Part shown: positions 37,354 through 49,114 of the stretch, piece by piece
Position numbering within the stretch: position 1 is the first letter of the stretch
Layout: the number at the start of each line of letters is the position of its first letter
NCBI RefSeq assembly: GCF_963675165.1
Contig: NC_087393.1
Span: 1,079,002-1,143,001, forward strand
Direction: 5' to 3'
DNA: 64,000 nucleotides
DNA from: Halichondria panicea
Lineage: Eukaryota > Porifera > Demospongiae > Suberitida > Halichondriidae
Made by a program: the position numbers and the translations under genes
Notes under the pieces: model-generated
Seen by the model: the letters and a program-made list of their open reading frames with translations, nothing else
What the model was told of the DNA's origin: nothing
Database searches by the model: none

Positions 37354-37995
37354 CCTGTGAGATCTACTTTTGTGCACTTATAGCTAGCTAGCTAACTAAC
37401 TAGCCTTAGCCTCTAGGCGCTAGGTGCACACTTGATTCATGACTCAGCACTCGAACTCTATAAGAATGGAAATGATCACTAGATAATTATATATACGTAC
37501 TATTACTGGCCTCATATCCTTTGAATCACAAATGAAAAAGCAATTAATTGTAGTAGCAACCAATGAAATTCATTATATAATGTTTCATAGACTTTTCATT
37601 GATAACAGCTTTAACTGTAAAACATCATGAAATCAAAGCATACCCATGAAAATACAATTAGTTCACCATGATTTTCGTATTCACGTTGTATTCACGGTGA
37701 TTTGATGGGTATGCTGTTTTTGACAACTTTATTCAATCCATGAAACTAACAGTAAAATAAAAATTATTAATTTTTGGCCTGATAATGATTGCAGCAGGTA
37801 AATTTATGGCCTAAATTTAATATCATGTGAGCACTGAGCAAAGTTAACATAAGAAAGTTTGGATCATGTCTGGTGGATCTTGCAGACACCCCTCCATAAA
37901 GCAAGAGAAGACCATTGAGTTCTCATTAAGTCTTAGACTTTGTTGGTTGCTTTTCTTTTCTTTTTTCAGAATTTCTATATAAAGCCCAGTGCAGC

Positions 37996-38032
<37 letters not shown>

Positions 38033-38216
38033 CCTTTATGGCGAAACGAGTAGTTAAGGTAAGTACAAACTGGTAGACAGATATAAATCGAAATCTAAGT
38101 AAGGTAAAGATATGAAGAACAAACATATAGCTATGCGCATGCGCAGTTACTAGTTGCTATAGCTTCAGAACTGAGAGTAGTCTAAAAATTAAAGCAGGGA
38201 AACTTCAGAGGATACC
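37354..38216. other. Intergenic region with a 33-base T run
   Basis: Boundary of the receptor array. Contains inverted pieces around 37632-37710 (agcatacccatgaaaatac ... tgatgggtatgct) and an uninterrupted T run at 37998-38030, which may be the poly(A) tail of a minus-strand retrocopy or part of a repeat. No gene recognised. Confidence 0.5.
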
Positions 38217-38810
38217 ATGTACGCCACTACGTATATCAGGGAACAAAGGCTCAAAGAGGATGAAACAGAGAATGGTGTCATGACCAGGATAGCAAGTGGT
38301 GAGTTTCTCCAGGCAGTATAATAGCTGTACACATCCAACGATAGAGTAAAATACCTATAATTATATATAGACTACTTTGCAGCTGCAGCCTAGGATTCTA
38401 CTAGAGAGACTTGAGTCAAAGTAGTCTGAAATAAGGAGGGACCAAGAGTGGCTTTTTATTATAGGTGAGTTTCTCCAGGCAGTTCTTCTGGCTAGCAGTA
38501 GACAACAGTTAATACGTACGTACCTACCTGTTTATTAGTGTTCTGTGTGTGTTGGTGTATCTCTACAATAATGATACACATGCAGGCTCATAATAATTAT
38601 GTTTATACAGGTAAAACTATTGTATTCACTGTTATCCCTCATGAATGCAAATCAATAGAAATTTTTTATATGCACATAGGGCTCGAAATATTGGTTGTCA
38701 GAGATAACGAAAAGAACGACCCTTCTACGTGTGCACTGGGAGAGGAAAAAGAGACAGGAAGATATTATGTTATGTTATGGCATACAAATGACAAATGCTC
38801 GTGGCCATAG
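38217..38810 (+). CDS. Small unrecognised protein, two exons (tentative)
   Basis: Exon 1 38217-38298 (MYATTYIREQRLKEDETENG...), donor g|gtgagt at 38299, acceptor tttatacag at 38610, exon 2 38611-38810 ending ...WHTNDKCSWP and a stop. The two parts join in phase (1 base carried over) to give 93 residues. No known domain. The intron contains a second copy of the donor context (ggtgagtttctccaggcagt at 38297 and a near copy at 38463), which could be an alternative site or a small duplication. No signal peptide. Supported only by splice consensus and phase. Confidence 0.35.
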
Positions 38811-39396
38811 CATGTACGTTTTTTAAGTTTCATTTGATGGATATGTAAATTTTGACTCACTTTATAACTATTATTAAATTTTAATGGATATTTCACAATG
38901 CTCAATCTTTGAAATTCTAAAATTTAATAGATGTATCCATGAATTTCCCATGAAAAGCAATGATGCCGTAGTTTGATTTTCCATCTGCTTTTCATGGGTG
39001 TGTAAAATTTTCAGCTGGTCTATCGGGCTGTGAAATGCACATGATTTTTAATGGGTATTTCACATTTCATGGTATGTACTATCCTTGAAATTCTTAATTT
39101 TAATGGGTGTTATCAATGATTTGCCTATGAAAAGGCAATTAAGTCATTGTGATTAATCCATAACATTTTCCCTGAAAAATAATGGATATGCACCCAACAG
39201 TACAGTGCTAGCTCTCTGAATGAAAAATGACCTGTACATTATCAAGAGTCATTAGGAAGAGCAGAGTTCGAGTAGTGTATGACCATAGATGAAGGAAATA
39301 GTCATTTCAATGTATGGTTCATGCATGATACATGAATTTTTGCTGTAAAAGGGTTAATATAAATATAAAATGACACACACGAAAAAATAAGAATCA
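38811..39396. repeat. AT-rich diverged tandem repeats downstream of the small gene
   Basis: Two diverged units of about 170-190 bp (38878-38975 and 39048-39155) share ttaatgggtatttcacat-, ccttgaaattct- and cccatgaaaagcaa-like blocks. Related words (catgaaaatac, gatgggtatg) also occur around 37640-37710. Likely remnants of an interspersed repeat. Confidence 0.5.
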
Positions 39397-41823
39397 TTAG
39401 TTGGTAGACAAGGAGAATTCACAATTGATAGGTAGTGTGTTAGGATCAGTAGGTACAGGCATCCCGACATCATTGTCAGGTGTAGGACTCCTGTCCGCTG
39501 GTGAAAGGGTTGGTATCCTGCTAGGAGGATGAGGATCATTGATCACATGAGTTTGTTGTAAGGACAACCCTGGAGATGCTGACCTTGGCAGGACAATAGT
39601 GGGGCAATCCATCTCTTGACTCGACGTAGACTGTGAATGATGCAAGACCGCCAATTCAATGGCTGTGGGGCAAAATAATCCAGTCAATTCATTATTAACC
39701 ATCACAGCTTGATATCACCTCAAATAAACATAAAATGTATATCTAGTGTACCTCTTTCATGGTTTTCAGGGGTGTTGTTGCCATTGAGCAAGGCCGCTTG
39801 ACTGTTAGCAGAGTGATCCTCCCTCCCTCCCTGAGCCTCACCGCCAACCTCTTGTGTCGGCCTTAGAACAAATAATAACAGTGTAAGACTTACAATGTGC
39901 ATGCAATTAACAGAGACGTGACTGCATGTGTACCACTATATTGCTCACCTACTTCTGGCCATTCGCTTTTTTACCCAATAACACAGGCAAACTGCAATGA
40001 AGACGACAGCCAATACAACGACGACAACAAATCCACTCAGTCCAATTGAAAGACCAAGGGCGAGCTGTTGTCGATCAGTATAAACTGCTTCACCCGGTGG
40101 AGGAGAAGTCTCATTGTTCGGCTTATCTTGAGAGGTGGCAGCTGTTGTTTCTGCAGGAGTAGTCACGGGTTGCTGGTCAGGACAAGAAAAATCTGGATTC
40201 AACTCGAATGTGGCCAGAAGAAATGTTTCGTTGCTACTGAATTGCTGTGAGTGACAAGCGAGGTCTTGGACGACAGAAACGGTTGAATTACTGAACAGTA
40301 ACACATGACCATCAATCAGCTGGTGATTGATTTGCGCATCGTCAGCGAGAATGATTGTTTGATTGTCCAGAAGGTTTGTGAGTGCAATGCTACCGTCTCT
40401 CGAAGTACCAATAAAATACGCGGCATCTTCAGTCAATGCACAATCACCGACGTATCTCTCCAACAAGTTCAATGGATGAGGGATCACATGATCTAACAAT
40501 CCGGGTGACACCAGCGCTAAAGTTTTATTTCGTTGTTCAATATAAACGCCTTGAGGGCAGTGAAACCTCGTTTGAGTTCGCTTAACGCCGACTTTCATTT
40601 CCCCACGACCGCTCACGCTGATGTTGATCAGATTGTTCTCTGAGCAATACACTAGCAGATTATTTAAGTCTCTCGATTGCCTCACGTCCGTCACATTGTT
40701 CCCAAAGCATACACTCCTGTTGGAGTCAGCGTAAAAATGTTCAGCCGATGAGAATGAATTACCATTACCGGGTAGAACAGTGAATAAGACTTCATCGTCA
40801 AACCAGATCACACGACTGTCACTAACTAAATCAACACTAGAGAAGAAGATCGGAGATAGGCCAGTAGAGTACGATTGATACGGGGTATCAATATTGTCGT
40901 TCAGCAGCGATAGGGACGACTGGTTCAAAGTCTCAAAGTTGATGTGAACTTCGAACAACCATAAATCTACTTCAAAACGAGCAAGTGGAGTAAAGCGAAC
41001 ACACGATACCACACGTCCATTGTCTGATGGGTTTTTTGCGATGGAGGTGAAGCTACAGTTGACCTCTTCTTGCGGGCCAAGGACAAACTGGTCTATTAGG
41101 GTCAGCCTATCACTGTTTATGCCAGCAAATAGTGCCAGAGCAATTCCGGCTGAATGGGGGACTATAGCCACTTCTCTGTTGTTTGGAGTGTCTTTGATTA
41201 GGGTAACACGACATCGCCACAATCGATCACCACAAGTGCTAGGGAGATATGCCTCAGGGAATATTGCGTCACGTTGTATAGAAATATTGGTTGAGATTAG
41301 ACGAGCGGATACCACCAAACCATTCGAGGACTGTTGAACAGTAAATTGAGTACCTAATGGAGACGAACCTGCAGTGAGAGAGAATACTACATGAATGGGC
41401 TCGTACTAGCTGGGCGTGGCCCGGCCTCCGTTCTGACAGATGACCGGGGGACACGCTTATAATTATAGGAGAGAGACTACAATAGTGCATCATGAATATA
41501 ATTATAAACCGTATCCAGTTATGAATATTGTTATCTGCACTCCTCAGCACAAACCCTATATAAATGTGTCCCCCAGCCATCTGTCAGATGCAGAGAACGG
41601 GGGCCGGACCACGCCCAGCTAGGCTCGTACTGTACGTCTGATAGATCTAGTCTAGTCTCTTCTATTCATGATCTAGCGAGCATTCATGATGTAAACATGT
41701 ACTCTACTGTGTTAGATCTACATTTCTATACACTGTACGTACTGACTACGTACCTTGTAGCTGAGCTCGAGCATTGATCACAACAGTAAGAGAAAACAAC
41801 AGCACAGTAGGAAAGACTTCCAT
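39397..41823 (-). CDS. Type I membrane glycoprotein, family C copy C1 (intact)
   Basis: Four exons. 41754-41823 encodes the signal peptide (MEVFPTVLLFSLTVVINARA). 39949-41368 encodes the ectodomain and TM helix (GLSGFVVVVVLAVVFIAVCL) with YWVKKRMARSR. 39752-39861 and 39397-39662 encode the tail. Sizes 70, 1420, 110 and 266 give 622 codons, 621 residues, phases consistent. Clear homology to family A: LPSTCGDRLWRC versus LPSQTCGDRNGRC, ERYVGDC versus PYVGDC, DAQINHQLIDG versus DAQVNHQLIDN, LLFSNSTVSVVQDLAC versus LYSNSTSSALLDLSC. Many N-glycosylation sites. The tail is split over two exons, unlike family A, and is Pro/Ser-rich. It lies directly downstream, on the same strand, of a serine carboxypeptidase gene with which it is duplicated. 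Confidence 0.82.
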
Positions 41824-42193
41824 CACAGATCACCCACACGCTGATACGTACTTCTGTATAATATTTGCTGGCCGCTTACTCACTCTGTTTTACTGGATGC
41901 CTTTTTATAATGCCCAGCTGAGCTGCAACGCTCACACGTAACGTCATATTAATTATATCTACCATGCATTGTTAATGTTCAATTTGGAAACTTAAATTTC
42001 CCTTCCTTTCACTCCTTACATATGTACATTATATTTGTAGATACAAATTGCGCAATCATCTACCATTATATCACCACAAAATCCCCACAATACATGGAAA
42101 CACAGAAACCATTATTAAAATGAATGATTTAGAGTCACAGTAATGTTATTATTTAGAGTCTTGTTATTATGAATCTATACACTGTTTGTGTAG
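41824..42193. other. Intergenic spacer between SCPEP1-a and C1
   Basis: Holds the 5' flank of C1 and the 3' end of the carboxypeptidase gene. The same spacer recurs at 56090-56438 and 62435-62985. No further feature seen. Confidence 0.5.
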
Positions 42194-42360
42194 TCAGCCA
42201 GTGATGACCCTCTGCAGCATGGTGAGGGCAGTGTCTCCGTTGTCAGCTGGTACCTGTAAATGCAAAGTTCTACATAATTAATAGATCTACTGTGATGTTT
42301 ATATACTGTGATGCTGTTACAGTACAGGAATAGAATATCAACACAAACACACACACACAC

Positions 42361-42454
<94 letters not shown>

Positions 42455-45400
42455 CCCTCACATCCCACTCCCACCCCCACCACACCCTCACCATGTGTCC
42501 AGCATTGAGTATCCAATAGAAGGCGAGGTTTTTGTACGCCTGATAAAAGCCACCAGTGTGTTTCTTAGTGTGGTCAGTGTCAGGGTAGACAGGCATTTTC
42601 TTAGCAGCCTTAAAACTAGGCAGTCCAGTCCACTTGAGTTTGTCCATCCAAGCCACAGTGCCTGTAGTAATAAAAAGGTAATAATTATATGTAACCAGGA
42701 GTGCATGAGTATGTAACTATAGCAGGATATAATTATCCCAATTAATTTCAGTGTTCCTTGCATCATCAGCACCTGTGTTCTAGTCCCTGGGTTTTTTCTT
42801 GTGTTTACCAATATGGGAACCAAACACATTCCTAAGTAGACTTCAAACAACTTTAATTGCCAACTCATCATGACCATGCAATAACCAGGGACTTACCTTG
42901 AGTACAGCAGATGAGGTCCAGCTGGCCATTGTACACAGTCACATTTACCCCCATAGAGAGTAGCTTGTCCACTGTATGAGGGAGGGTGAGCGGGCATAAT
43001 AAGTATCACACAGATACAAGTACACCCCTCCCCACTAGCACAGACCTGTGCTGATGACATCCTTCATGAAGTCCACTCTTTGTTTCTCAAACACTTTCCC
43101 AGCTTGCGCTACAGAAGTCAATTACCTTTTGAATTTGACACAGATTAATCAAAACACAAACCAATCTTCCTAAAAGATACGTTATGAATGTATCAATTGT
43201 TACAAAATCAGGCTGGTCAAATTCAATTTGCAAGTGCAGGTTCTCAAAGATAGTTACTACCAATAGAATTAGGCTTCGATAACGTACAATAATCGAGCAA
43301 CTCACATCCCCAAACCACTTGGTCCGGAATGTGGAGCTTCTGTTTGATTGGTCCATTCATGAGTTGACTGAGTGATTGGGCATTGTACCGTTGCAGGATC
43401 CGAGGGAGGCCACGCCCACTTTGAAGGGACGTCACTTCGTCATCGTTATGACGCAGGATGTTATAAAAGTCCACATCATCAGTCAACTGCGTGGAGGGGG
43501 AGGTAATTGTGGATGGGCAGGGTGTCATACAGGATTTTAAAGTTGGGGAAATAAGAAAAGTAACCGGAAAATTTGGCTAAAAAAAGGTCAATGTTATTTC
43601 GATACCCTGTTAGTATGTAAAATTGCCAGCTATCAGGGTTTCATACAGGATTTTTAGCCAAGGGGGGGAAATGACGACAGCCATACGCCGTTGAAAATTT
43701 GGGGGTGGGTCCGGGGGGCAGCCCCCGGAGAAAATTTGGCAGAATGATTGTCTAAGGTGCAATTTTGAGGTTTTGTGATTAAAACTATTCAGTCTAGTTC
43801 TTAACTGCATTGTACACTTAACTCACCAGAAAAAAAAAATGTTTGAGCAAAGCAGAAAAGGTACTCAAATTGACCTCTAGTGTGTGTACAGAGCCTATGG
43901 TCTCACTATGTACATGCTCTGCTTATGTTGTAAGGTTTAAATTTCAAAGGGTATCATAATAATAATTGTATACATGCATTTTGTGTATGTAATCTCCTGT
44001 CTGACCTTTTGAACTGTACCGTGTGCTAGATTGGATATACATGTATGCACTCCTGATGTATGTAAGAGGCTTTTTATCAATTGATACACGTAAAATAATC
44101 ATTATAGCTACATGTAGATCTATCTGAATCACTGTACAATTTGGTATGACATCATTAATTTTTCATATTTCCAGGGAGGAATTTTGGCCAGGGGGGAAAT
44201 CCCAGGGCCGGCCCCCCCTCTGTATGAAACCCTGGCTATAGACACTCAGTCATACAACTACTACTTTTAGGGGGGATATGCCACCTTCCCCCTGTACACA
44301 CCCTGATGGGTATACAGTACTGTAGTAAAAGTTGGTTGAATTTCAATGGCTTGATGATTTTATGAGAGCTTAAAAGGAGCCCGTTCAGATGGTAAGTAAT
44401 CTCATATTCCAAACAGGAAATTGCACTTTGTAGTGCCCAGCAATATTACACTCGACTCACTGCTTCAATGACATCCTCAGTCTGAGACCAGAGCTCAGTG
44501 GACCTGGCATAGTCTCCATTGTTGAACGCAGCCTCGGTCTGTTTAGAGTAGTTTTGAATACGAGCCAGCTCCGCCTCATTCACTAGCGACTGTGTGTGTG
44601 TGTGTGTGTGTGTGGGAAGGGGATTATGAGGTCAACGCTACACTTCGACTCACTGGTATATTGCAGTACACTCACACAGGAACTAATATTATTCACTGAA
44701 AAACCAGAACTAACCGTTGCAAAAAGATATGGACCCCACATGTTGACGTAATCTATGCAGAGGGTAAGCAAAGAGCACATGAACCAGTGGGAAAGGCATA
44801 GCAACAGTGGCCTGGGGTACTCACCAATAGCAGAGATCCAGCTGTCCCCAAGACCCACACCTTTGAAGACTACTGAGACATTCCCTGCATTGATGGCCTA
44901 CAAATAATCATTAACAATAATAAAAGCTCCTAGAATCGTTAGGAAAGTTAAACTGACCTCTTGAAGCACTTCAGCAAAAGCAGCTGTCATCTTTCCACCG
45001 TACGACTCACAGAATATGTAGAATGGCATTTTCTGCGTGACCACATGTCATGAGAATATGAAACACTCAAGCTACATCCTCACACATGCCATAATAAATA
45101 TGTAGAAAATCACTAATGAAAAAAACAGTGTTCACATTACATAATTGGTACCTGAAAAACAGAGTGTGTTTTAAGAAAGGCACTGAAGAGTGAGAGGAGA
45201 TCCTTAGCAATCTCTGCAACGTCAGTGGTATATGCTGAGTCATCATCAACGTAGCTATATCCGGTGCCAACAGGGTTATCGATAAACAGAATATTAGCCA
45301 CCTGAGTCCAAGTGGTGTTTCTAGGTCTGAGGTTAATATCCAGCGGTCCAATCTCCATGAAGTTCCCGAAACCAGTCGATGAGCTTCCTGGTCCACCCTA

Positions 45401-45768
45401 GAGGAAGGAACAAACAAGACGTGTTATTGCAGCTACATGTAGTGACATTGGGAATTACCCAATTTATGATATAGGTAATAGCAATGTAATGAAGGTTGCA
45501 TTTTGTACGTAAACGTATTTTAATTGTAGTATCACAAAAGGACTGGACTACAACAGAAGTACGTACGTACCTGCAACCACAAGACGAGAGGAACTTGTTC
45601 CCTGTTCTTGGTGCTGTCCGTGCACCCATAGAGCCACCAGAACATGTGTGCAGATGTCCTCACATCCACAAAGCCCCAATCCTCGTCTGGGATGACTGGA
45701 GCTGTCGACTGGACGCTGCAAACGAGCAGTAGAAGGCTTAATCCAAACACTGCAACTGGAGATACCAT
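42194..45768 (-). CDS. SCPEP1: Serine carboxypeptidase, retinoid-inducible (SCPEP1) type, copy a (intact)
   Basis: Secreted or lysosomal S10-family serine carboxypeptidase, 435 residues from eleven exons. Exons: 45571-45768, 45152-45397, 44958-45032, 44825-44897, 44715-44752, 44461-44589, 43306-43486, 43046-43108, 42897-42971, 42492-42661, 42194-42253. All junctions are GT-AG and in phase. A signal peptide ([19 protein letters not shown]) leads. Family signatures are [40 protein letters not shown] with the nucleophile Ser at about 158, VYNGQLDLI with Asp at about 353, and [14 protein letters not shown] with His at about 415. Triad spacing agrees with vertebrate SCPEP1 (usual length about 450). 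Role: removal of C-terminal residues from peptides. Intron 6 contains two nested hAT-like elements, and the acceptor of exon 6 is made of a CA microsatellite. Confidence 0.93.
42345..42450. repeat. (CA)n microsatellite in SCPEP1-a intron 10
   Basis: About 50 CA units with one G interruption near 42365, starting some 40 bases from the exon 10 donor. Copy b has only about nine units at this position, and copy c has a diverged CA-rich tract. Confidence 0.95.
43518..44305. mobile_element. hAT-like element (outer) in SCPEP1-a intron 6
   Basis: Ends CAGGGTGTCATACAGGATTT and (reverse) CAGGGTGTGTACAGG, flanked by a 5-bp duplication ATGGG (43513-43517, 44306-44310). The paralogous intron of SCPEP1-b has the uninterrupted site gtggatgggtatac at about 57640. 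It contains the inner element 43634-44234; without it, the outer element is about 187 bp. Non-coding. Confidence 0.85.
43634..44234. mobile_element. hAT-like element (inner, nested)
   Basis: 601 bp with ends CAGGGTTTCATACAGGATTT and (reverse) CAGGGTTTCATACAGAGGGG, flanked by a 5-bp duplication GCTAT (43629-43633, 44235-44239). Its termini resemble those of the outer element, so it is a relative that inserted into it. Non-coding. Confidence 0.85.
44591..44613. repeat. (TG)n microsatellite forming the exon 6 acceptor of SCPEP1-a
   Basis: On the minus strand the intron ends (CA)n-CAG directly at exon 6, with no pyrimidine tract. The tract is about 23 bases here and about 59 bases in copy b (57942-58000). 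Confidence 0.85.
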
Positions 45769-46018
45769 AAAACAGCTTTATGCTATGTGCAGCTTAGCTT
45801 TGACACTTCCACTGAGGCATCAGCACCGTACCCACGGTGCTTTTATTATGAAATAGCAATTAATATTATACATTCTTGGCTAGAATCAAAACTACTCTGA
45901 TTCCAAAAATAGAGTATAGTGTCGTTGTTGGCTTTGTTCATGTGAGACTCTTATATAGCTAGCTACAGCCGGCCGGCCTAAGCTAGCTCTAGCCATAGAT
46001 ACTATAAATTTATAGTAT

Positions 46019-46292
46019 GGCTACACCAAATTAATCTTATGTTTCACGGATTTTCCGGGTCATATTTTTGCAGAATGCCAAAAAAATAGTGGTCCAGGTC
46101 AGAGGTCAGAATGGCCATGTGATCTAGCAAAACGTTGTAATGTTTTGCTAAAGTGATTTTTTGTGGTGTGTTGTGACTCTGTTTGTGGTTTTATAATGAT
46201 ATTCATCAATTTTTTTCTTTTCTTTGCCTGCCACCCTGGTCTGTTTTTGGAAATTAAAATTCCGTGAAACATAAGATCAATTTGGTGTGGCC
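46019..46292. mobile_element. MITE with about 32-bp terminal inverted repeats
   Basis: Left end GGCTACACCAAATTAATCTT continuing to ATGTTTCACGGA; right end is its reverse complement with two mismatches. Length 274 bp, no coding capacity. TA-like flanks (tat / tag) hint at a Tc1/mariner-type TA target, but the duplication is not clean. Confidence 0.7.
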
Positions 46293-46633
46293 TAGCTATG
46301 CTCTAGCTCTTCCAGCTAGCTAGCTACCAGTGTGGAGGTGAAAAAGATGTCCACGACATAATACAGAACAGTTTGTACTTCTTTGTAATAATTGTATCGA
46401 TATACTTTGTTTTTAGTAGTCTGTAATGGGTGAATTTATCATCTATATAAATAAATACAGTGTCTACAACGTTATGACAGATTGACACATAGTCTTCTCC
46501 CCGCTCGCTTAATTGTTTCCACGCTTTTTGGTGCTGCCCTTTAGCGACTCGCAAATTGCATGTGCATGTGATGTAGTATTATTGCAAGCAAGGGACTCCC
46601 CCCCTTGTTTACTTACATCATGGTACACAGTCC

Positions 46634-46751
46634 CAGAGGAGGTACGACAGGCGCAGTGAATACTAGTTATCCACCCAAACCCTGTGTTATACTGCTGAGT
46701 TTAATCAGAGGCTAATTGCTGAGCTGCACCGTGCTTGTCGTACCTCCTCTG
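46634..46751. mobile_element. Solo MITE related to the intron 1 elements of the receptor array
   Basis: 118 bp with perfect 16-base inverted ends CAGAGGAGGTACGACA. The same terminus is found in intron 1 of M2, M3, M5 and M6. No target duplication resolved. Confidence 0.6.
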
Positions 46752-47929
46752 ACACATGCAGTCCAATACATATGCAAGCAAGGGACTCTCCCATGAAGTT
46801 TTGTTCAGATTATGGTACACACTCATGCAGAGTCAGCCTGGGCTCAAAGAAAAAAGAGCTCGTATGATTATAACTAGCAAGCACCCTTATCATATACTTA
46901 TTCGATTTAAGGCGATACTTATAAAAAATTACGAAGCCAGAGGTCGGTGTTTCTTTTGGAGTTTGAAAAATTATGATGAAGTCATGGTGTCAAATAATTA
47001 TCAATGCATGCAGCAGTCACTACTTTAGAAGTTAGAAAATTGCCTACAGCTTACTGCACAGTAGCCTCGATCCCAGGCCGAGTTTTCGCTTTTATAACGG
47101 TTAGGCGAACAGCTAACTGCACAGCAACTCTTCATTTTGCATTAACGCGTCGATTAAACGTGCATGTGCTTTAACACAAAAAGATCTTTTGCCACTCACG
47201 ACGGTGGATAGCAATGGTTGCTATTATTTTTTGCTTGAAACCACGCCCCGTGCACAACCTCTATAATTATATAGATCTAGTTCAACGCCGTAAGAAGATA
47301 TTTTATGGTGCATGGGGGGGGGGGGCTTGAGGTGAAATTATTCATTTTTATGCTCTCAGAAATAACCGTATATATAGCGGGAAATTTTCGCGGATGCAAA
47401 TTTTCCCAGTACATAAAATAATCTGCAGAAGGCATATTACAGTCTGCCCCCAGCCCCCCTGGTTCTTACGGGCATGTGACCATAAGCTTCATGTCGCACA
47501 GCTTTGGTGCCTTAACCGAGGCATCATCAGCACCCGTAGTGCATTCAATGTAATCAGTATAATTGTATATAATTATACATGCAGCAAATTTAGCCACTTA
47601 CTTCTCCATCAGGGATTGCAGCACTGCTAGCAGTAGCTTGTTAACATTAGCTGCAAGTATATAGTGGGATATGCAAATGATGACTCACATGCAACTACAA
47701 ATTACTGTGGATCACCAAGATACTCATGCATACATGTAGAGCAATCACCCCGTGCGTTGTGAACTTCATCGCATAGCAGCAAAACCGATACAATAACTTT
47801 TTACCATAATGACCTTAGAATTATCACAAATCAGGAATGATTGCATGTGAATCTAAAGCAACAATTAGAAAACAGTGTTTTTTATCGCCTTCAAAGATCG
47901 CCTATTATACAAGTTTCAACTATATTTAT

Positions 47930-47975
47930 GCCTCGGTGCGCATGCGCAAGCGAGGTATACGGTAGTGTGTTTGTA

Positions 47976-48031
<56 letters not shown>

Positions 48032-48507
48032 CTATTTCAGCTGCTCAAGGATCAATAAAGTGCAAGTAAGAGTTTCTATAGGCTTCTAGTCATGTTTTCT
48101 TGGCATGCTATTTGTGGATTTGCAAAATAAAGCTTCGTTCTCGAGTTATGCCTAGTTTTGCTTACTTGGAATGCCATTGCAGCCTTTTCAGAAGAGTCCG
48201 TAGCAAAACTTGTTCACCGAGTGTTGCTACTCTACTTAGTAGTTAGCTCTGCACTAGAACGCTAGCTATTGGTAGCTGCAAGAGTGAGAAGAGAGCTGCA
48301 AGGCTCTGCTGACTTGCAGCCATTAATTTTAGCCTTAAACTTTTGGCCTCGATCGTTTTTAACAACAATCATGGTCGATCATTACCCACTATTTGAGTTT
48401 TCCACATGCAGTAAAAATGTTCATCATGACAATGTGTGTATAAAAGCTAGCTATTAGATTATGTAGCTTTGGCACCTCCACTGAGGCATCAGCACCCGCG
48501 GTGCTTT
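47930..48507. repeat. Probable interspersed repeat with internal (TG)n
   Basis: Starts atgcctcggtgcgcatgcgc and ends near gaggcatcagcacccgcggt, so the two ends share an inverted ATGCCTCRGTG core. It includes a TG tract at 47979-48028. The right-end motif also occurs alone at about 45804 and 47502. Limits are approximate. Confidence 0.45.
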
Positions 48508-49114
48508 CATATTATAAGTAGCCTAAACCACTGTCTCATTAGCAGTTAAATCAGTCCATGTTTAGTTTCCTCAAACAGCTCATTTTGTGTCCACAAACAG
48601 ACACACACACACACCAATCACTCTACCCCTACTGCGCGCTGTGCATGTAGAGTCGCAAGCCACTCCTTTTTCTCTGATTGGACGGGGGCAGGAAAAAAGT
48701 ACTGGTGACTCTGGCATACAGTAGACTCCTTGTCCTAGAAGTTGGGTTAGGTTAATCTTACCATAGCATGTGATCCAAACATTGCGTGAAGTAGTAGAAT
48801 TGCGCAGCCCGCAAGTGCTCGGCTTCTTAGCTACAGATTGAGCTATAGTGCATGCTATAGAAAAGAGAAGATTGATGAAGTAATAACGAGAGCAGGCATT
48901 CAGCTAGGATATAGTCATCTAAGAGACCAGCAGAGATTATACTTAGTGATGAGAACTGGGTGTGTTATTGGGTGCCCAAGGCTTTTGATAACCTGTGCAA
49001 TACAAGACAGAGGGCAGCAGTTGAATTGCTAAAGTTATATAATTATAGAGTATAGTTGTCAGACACATACAAATCGCTGTCACTCGGTTCAAAAAATTAG
49101 GGCTGCCAAGATGT

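Larger units (their letters stand above)
45769..49114. other. Intergenic region rich in repeats
   Basis: No convincing gene. Contains inverted-repeat elements at 46019-46292 and 46634-46751 and a G run near 47311. A tata-gcgggaaattttcgcgg motif (about 47372) recalls repeats common in sponge genomes. A larger repeat is at about 47930-48507. A 45-base motif (cactgaggcatcagcacc...ggtgct) is present three times (about 45804, 47502, 48469). Open frames here are short, lack homologues in the window and often cross repeats. Confidence 0.6.

Noticed and set aside
37998-38030. T run as proof of a retrogene on the minus strand
   Set aside because: No coding sequence or target duplication was found next to it.
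42270-42656. Cys-Val repeat protein on the minus strand
   Set aside because: It is a translation of the CA microsatellite and overlaps SCPEP1-a exon 10 in another frame.
46756-47028. 90-residue plus-strand frame
   Set aside because: Starts beside a MITE, with no homologue or splice support.
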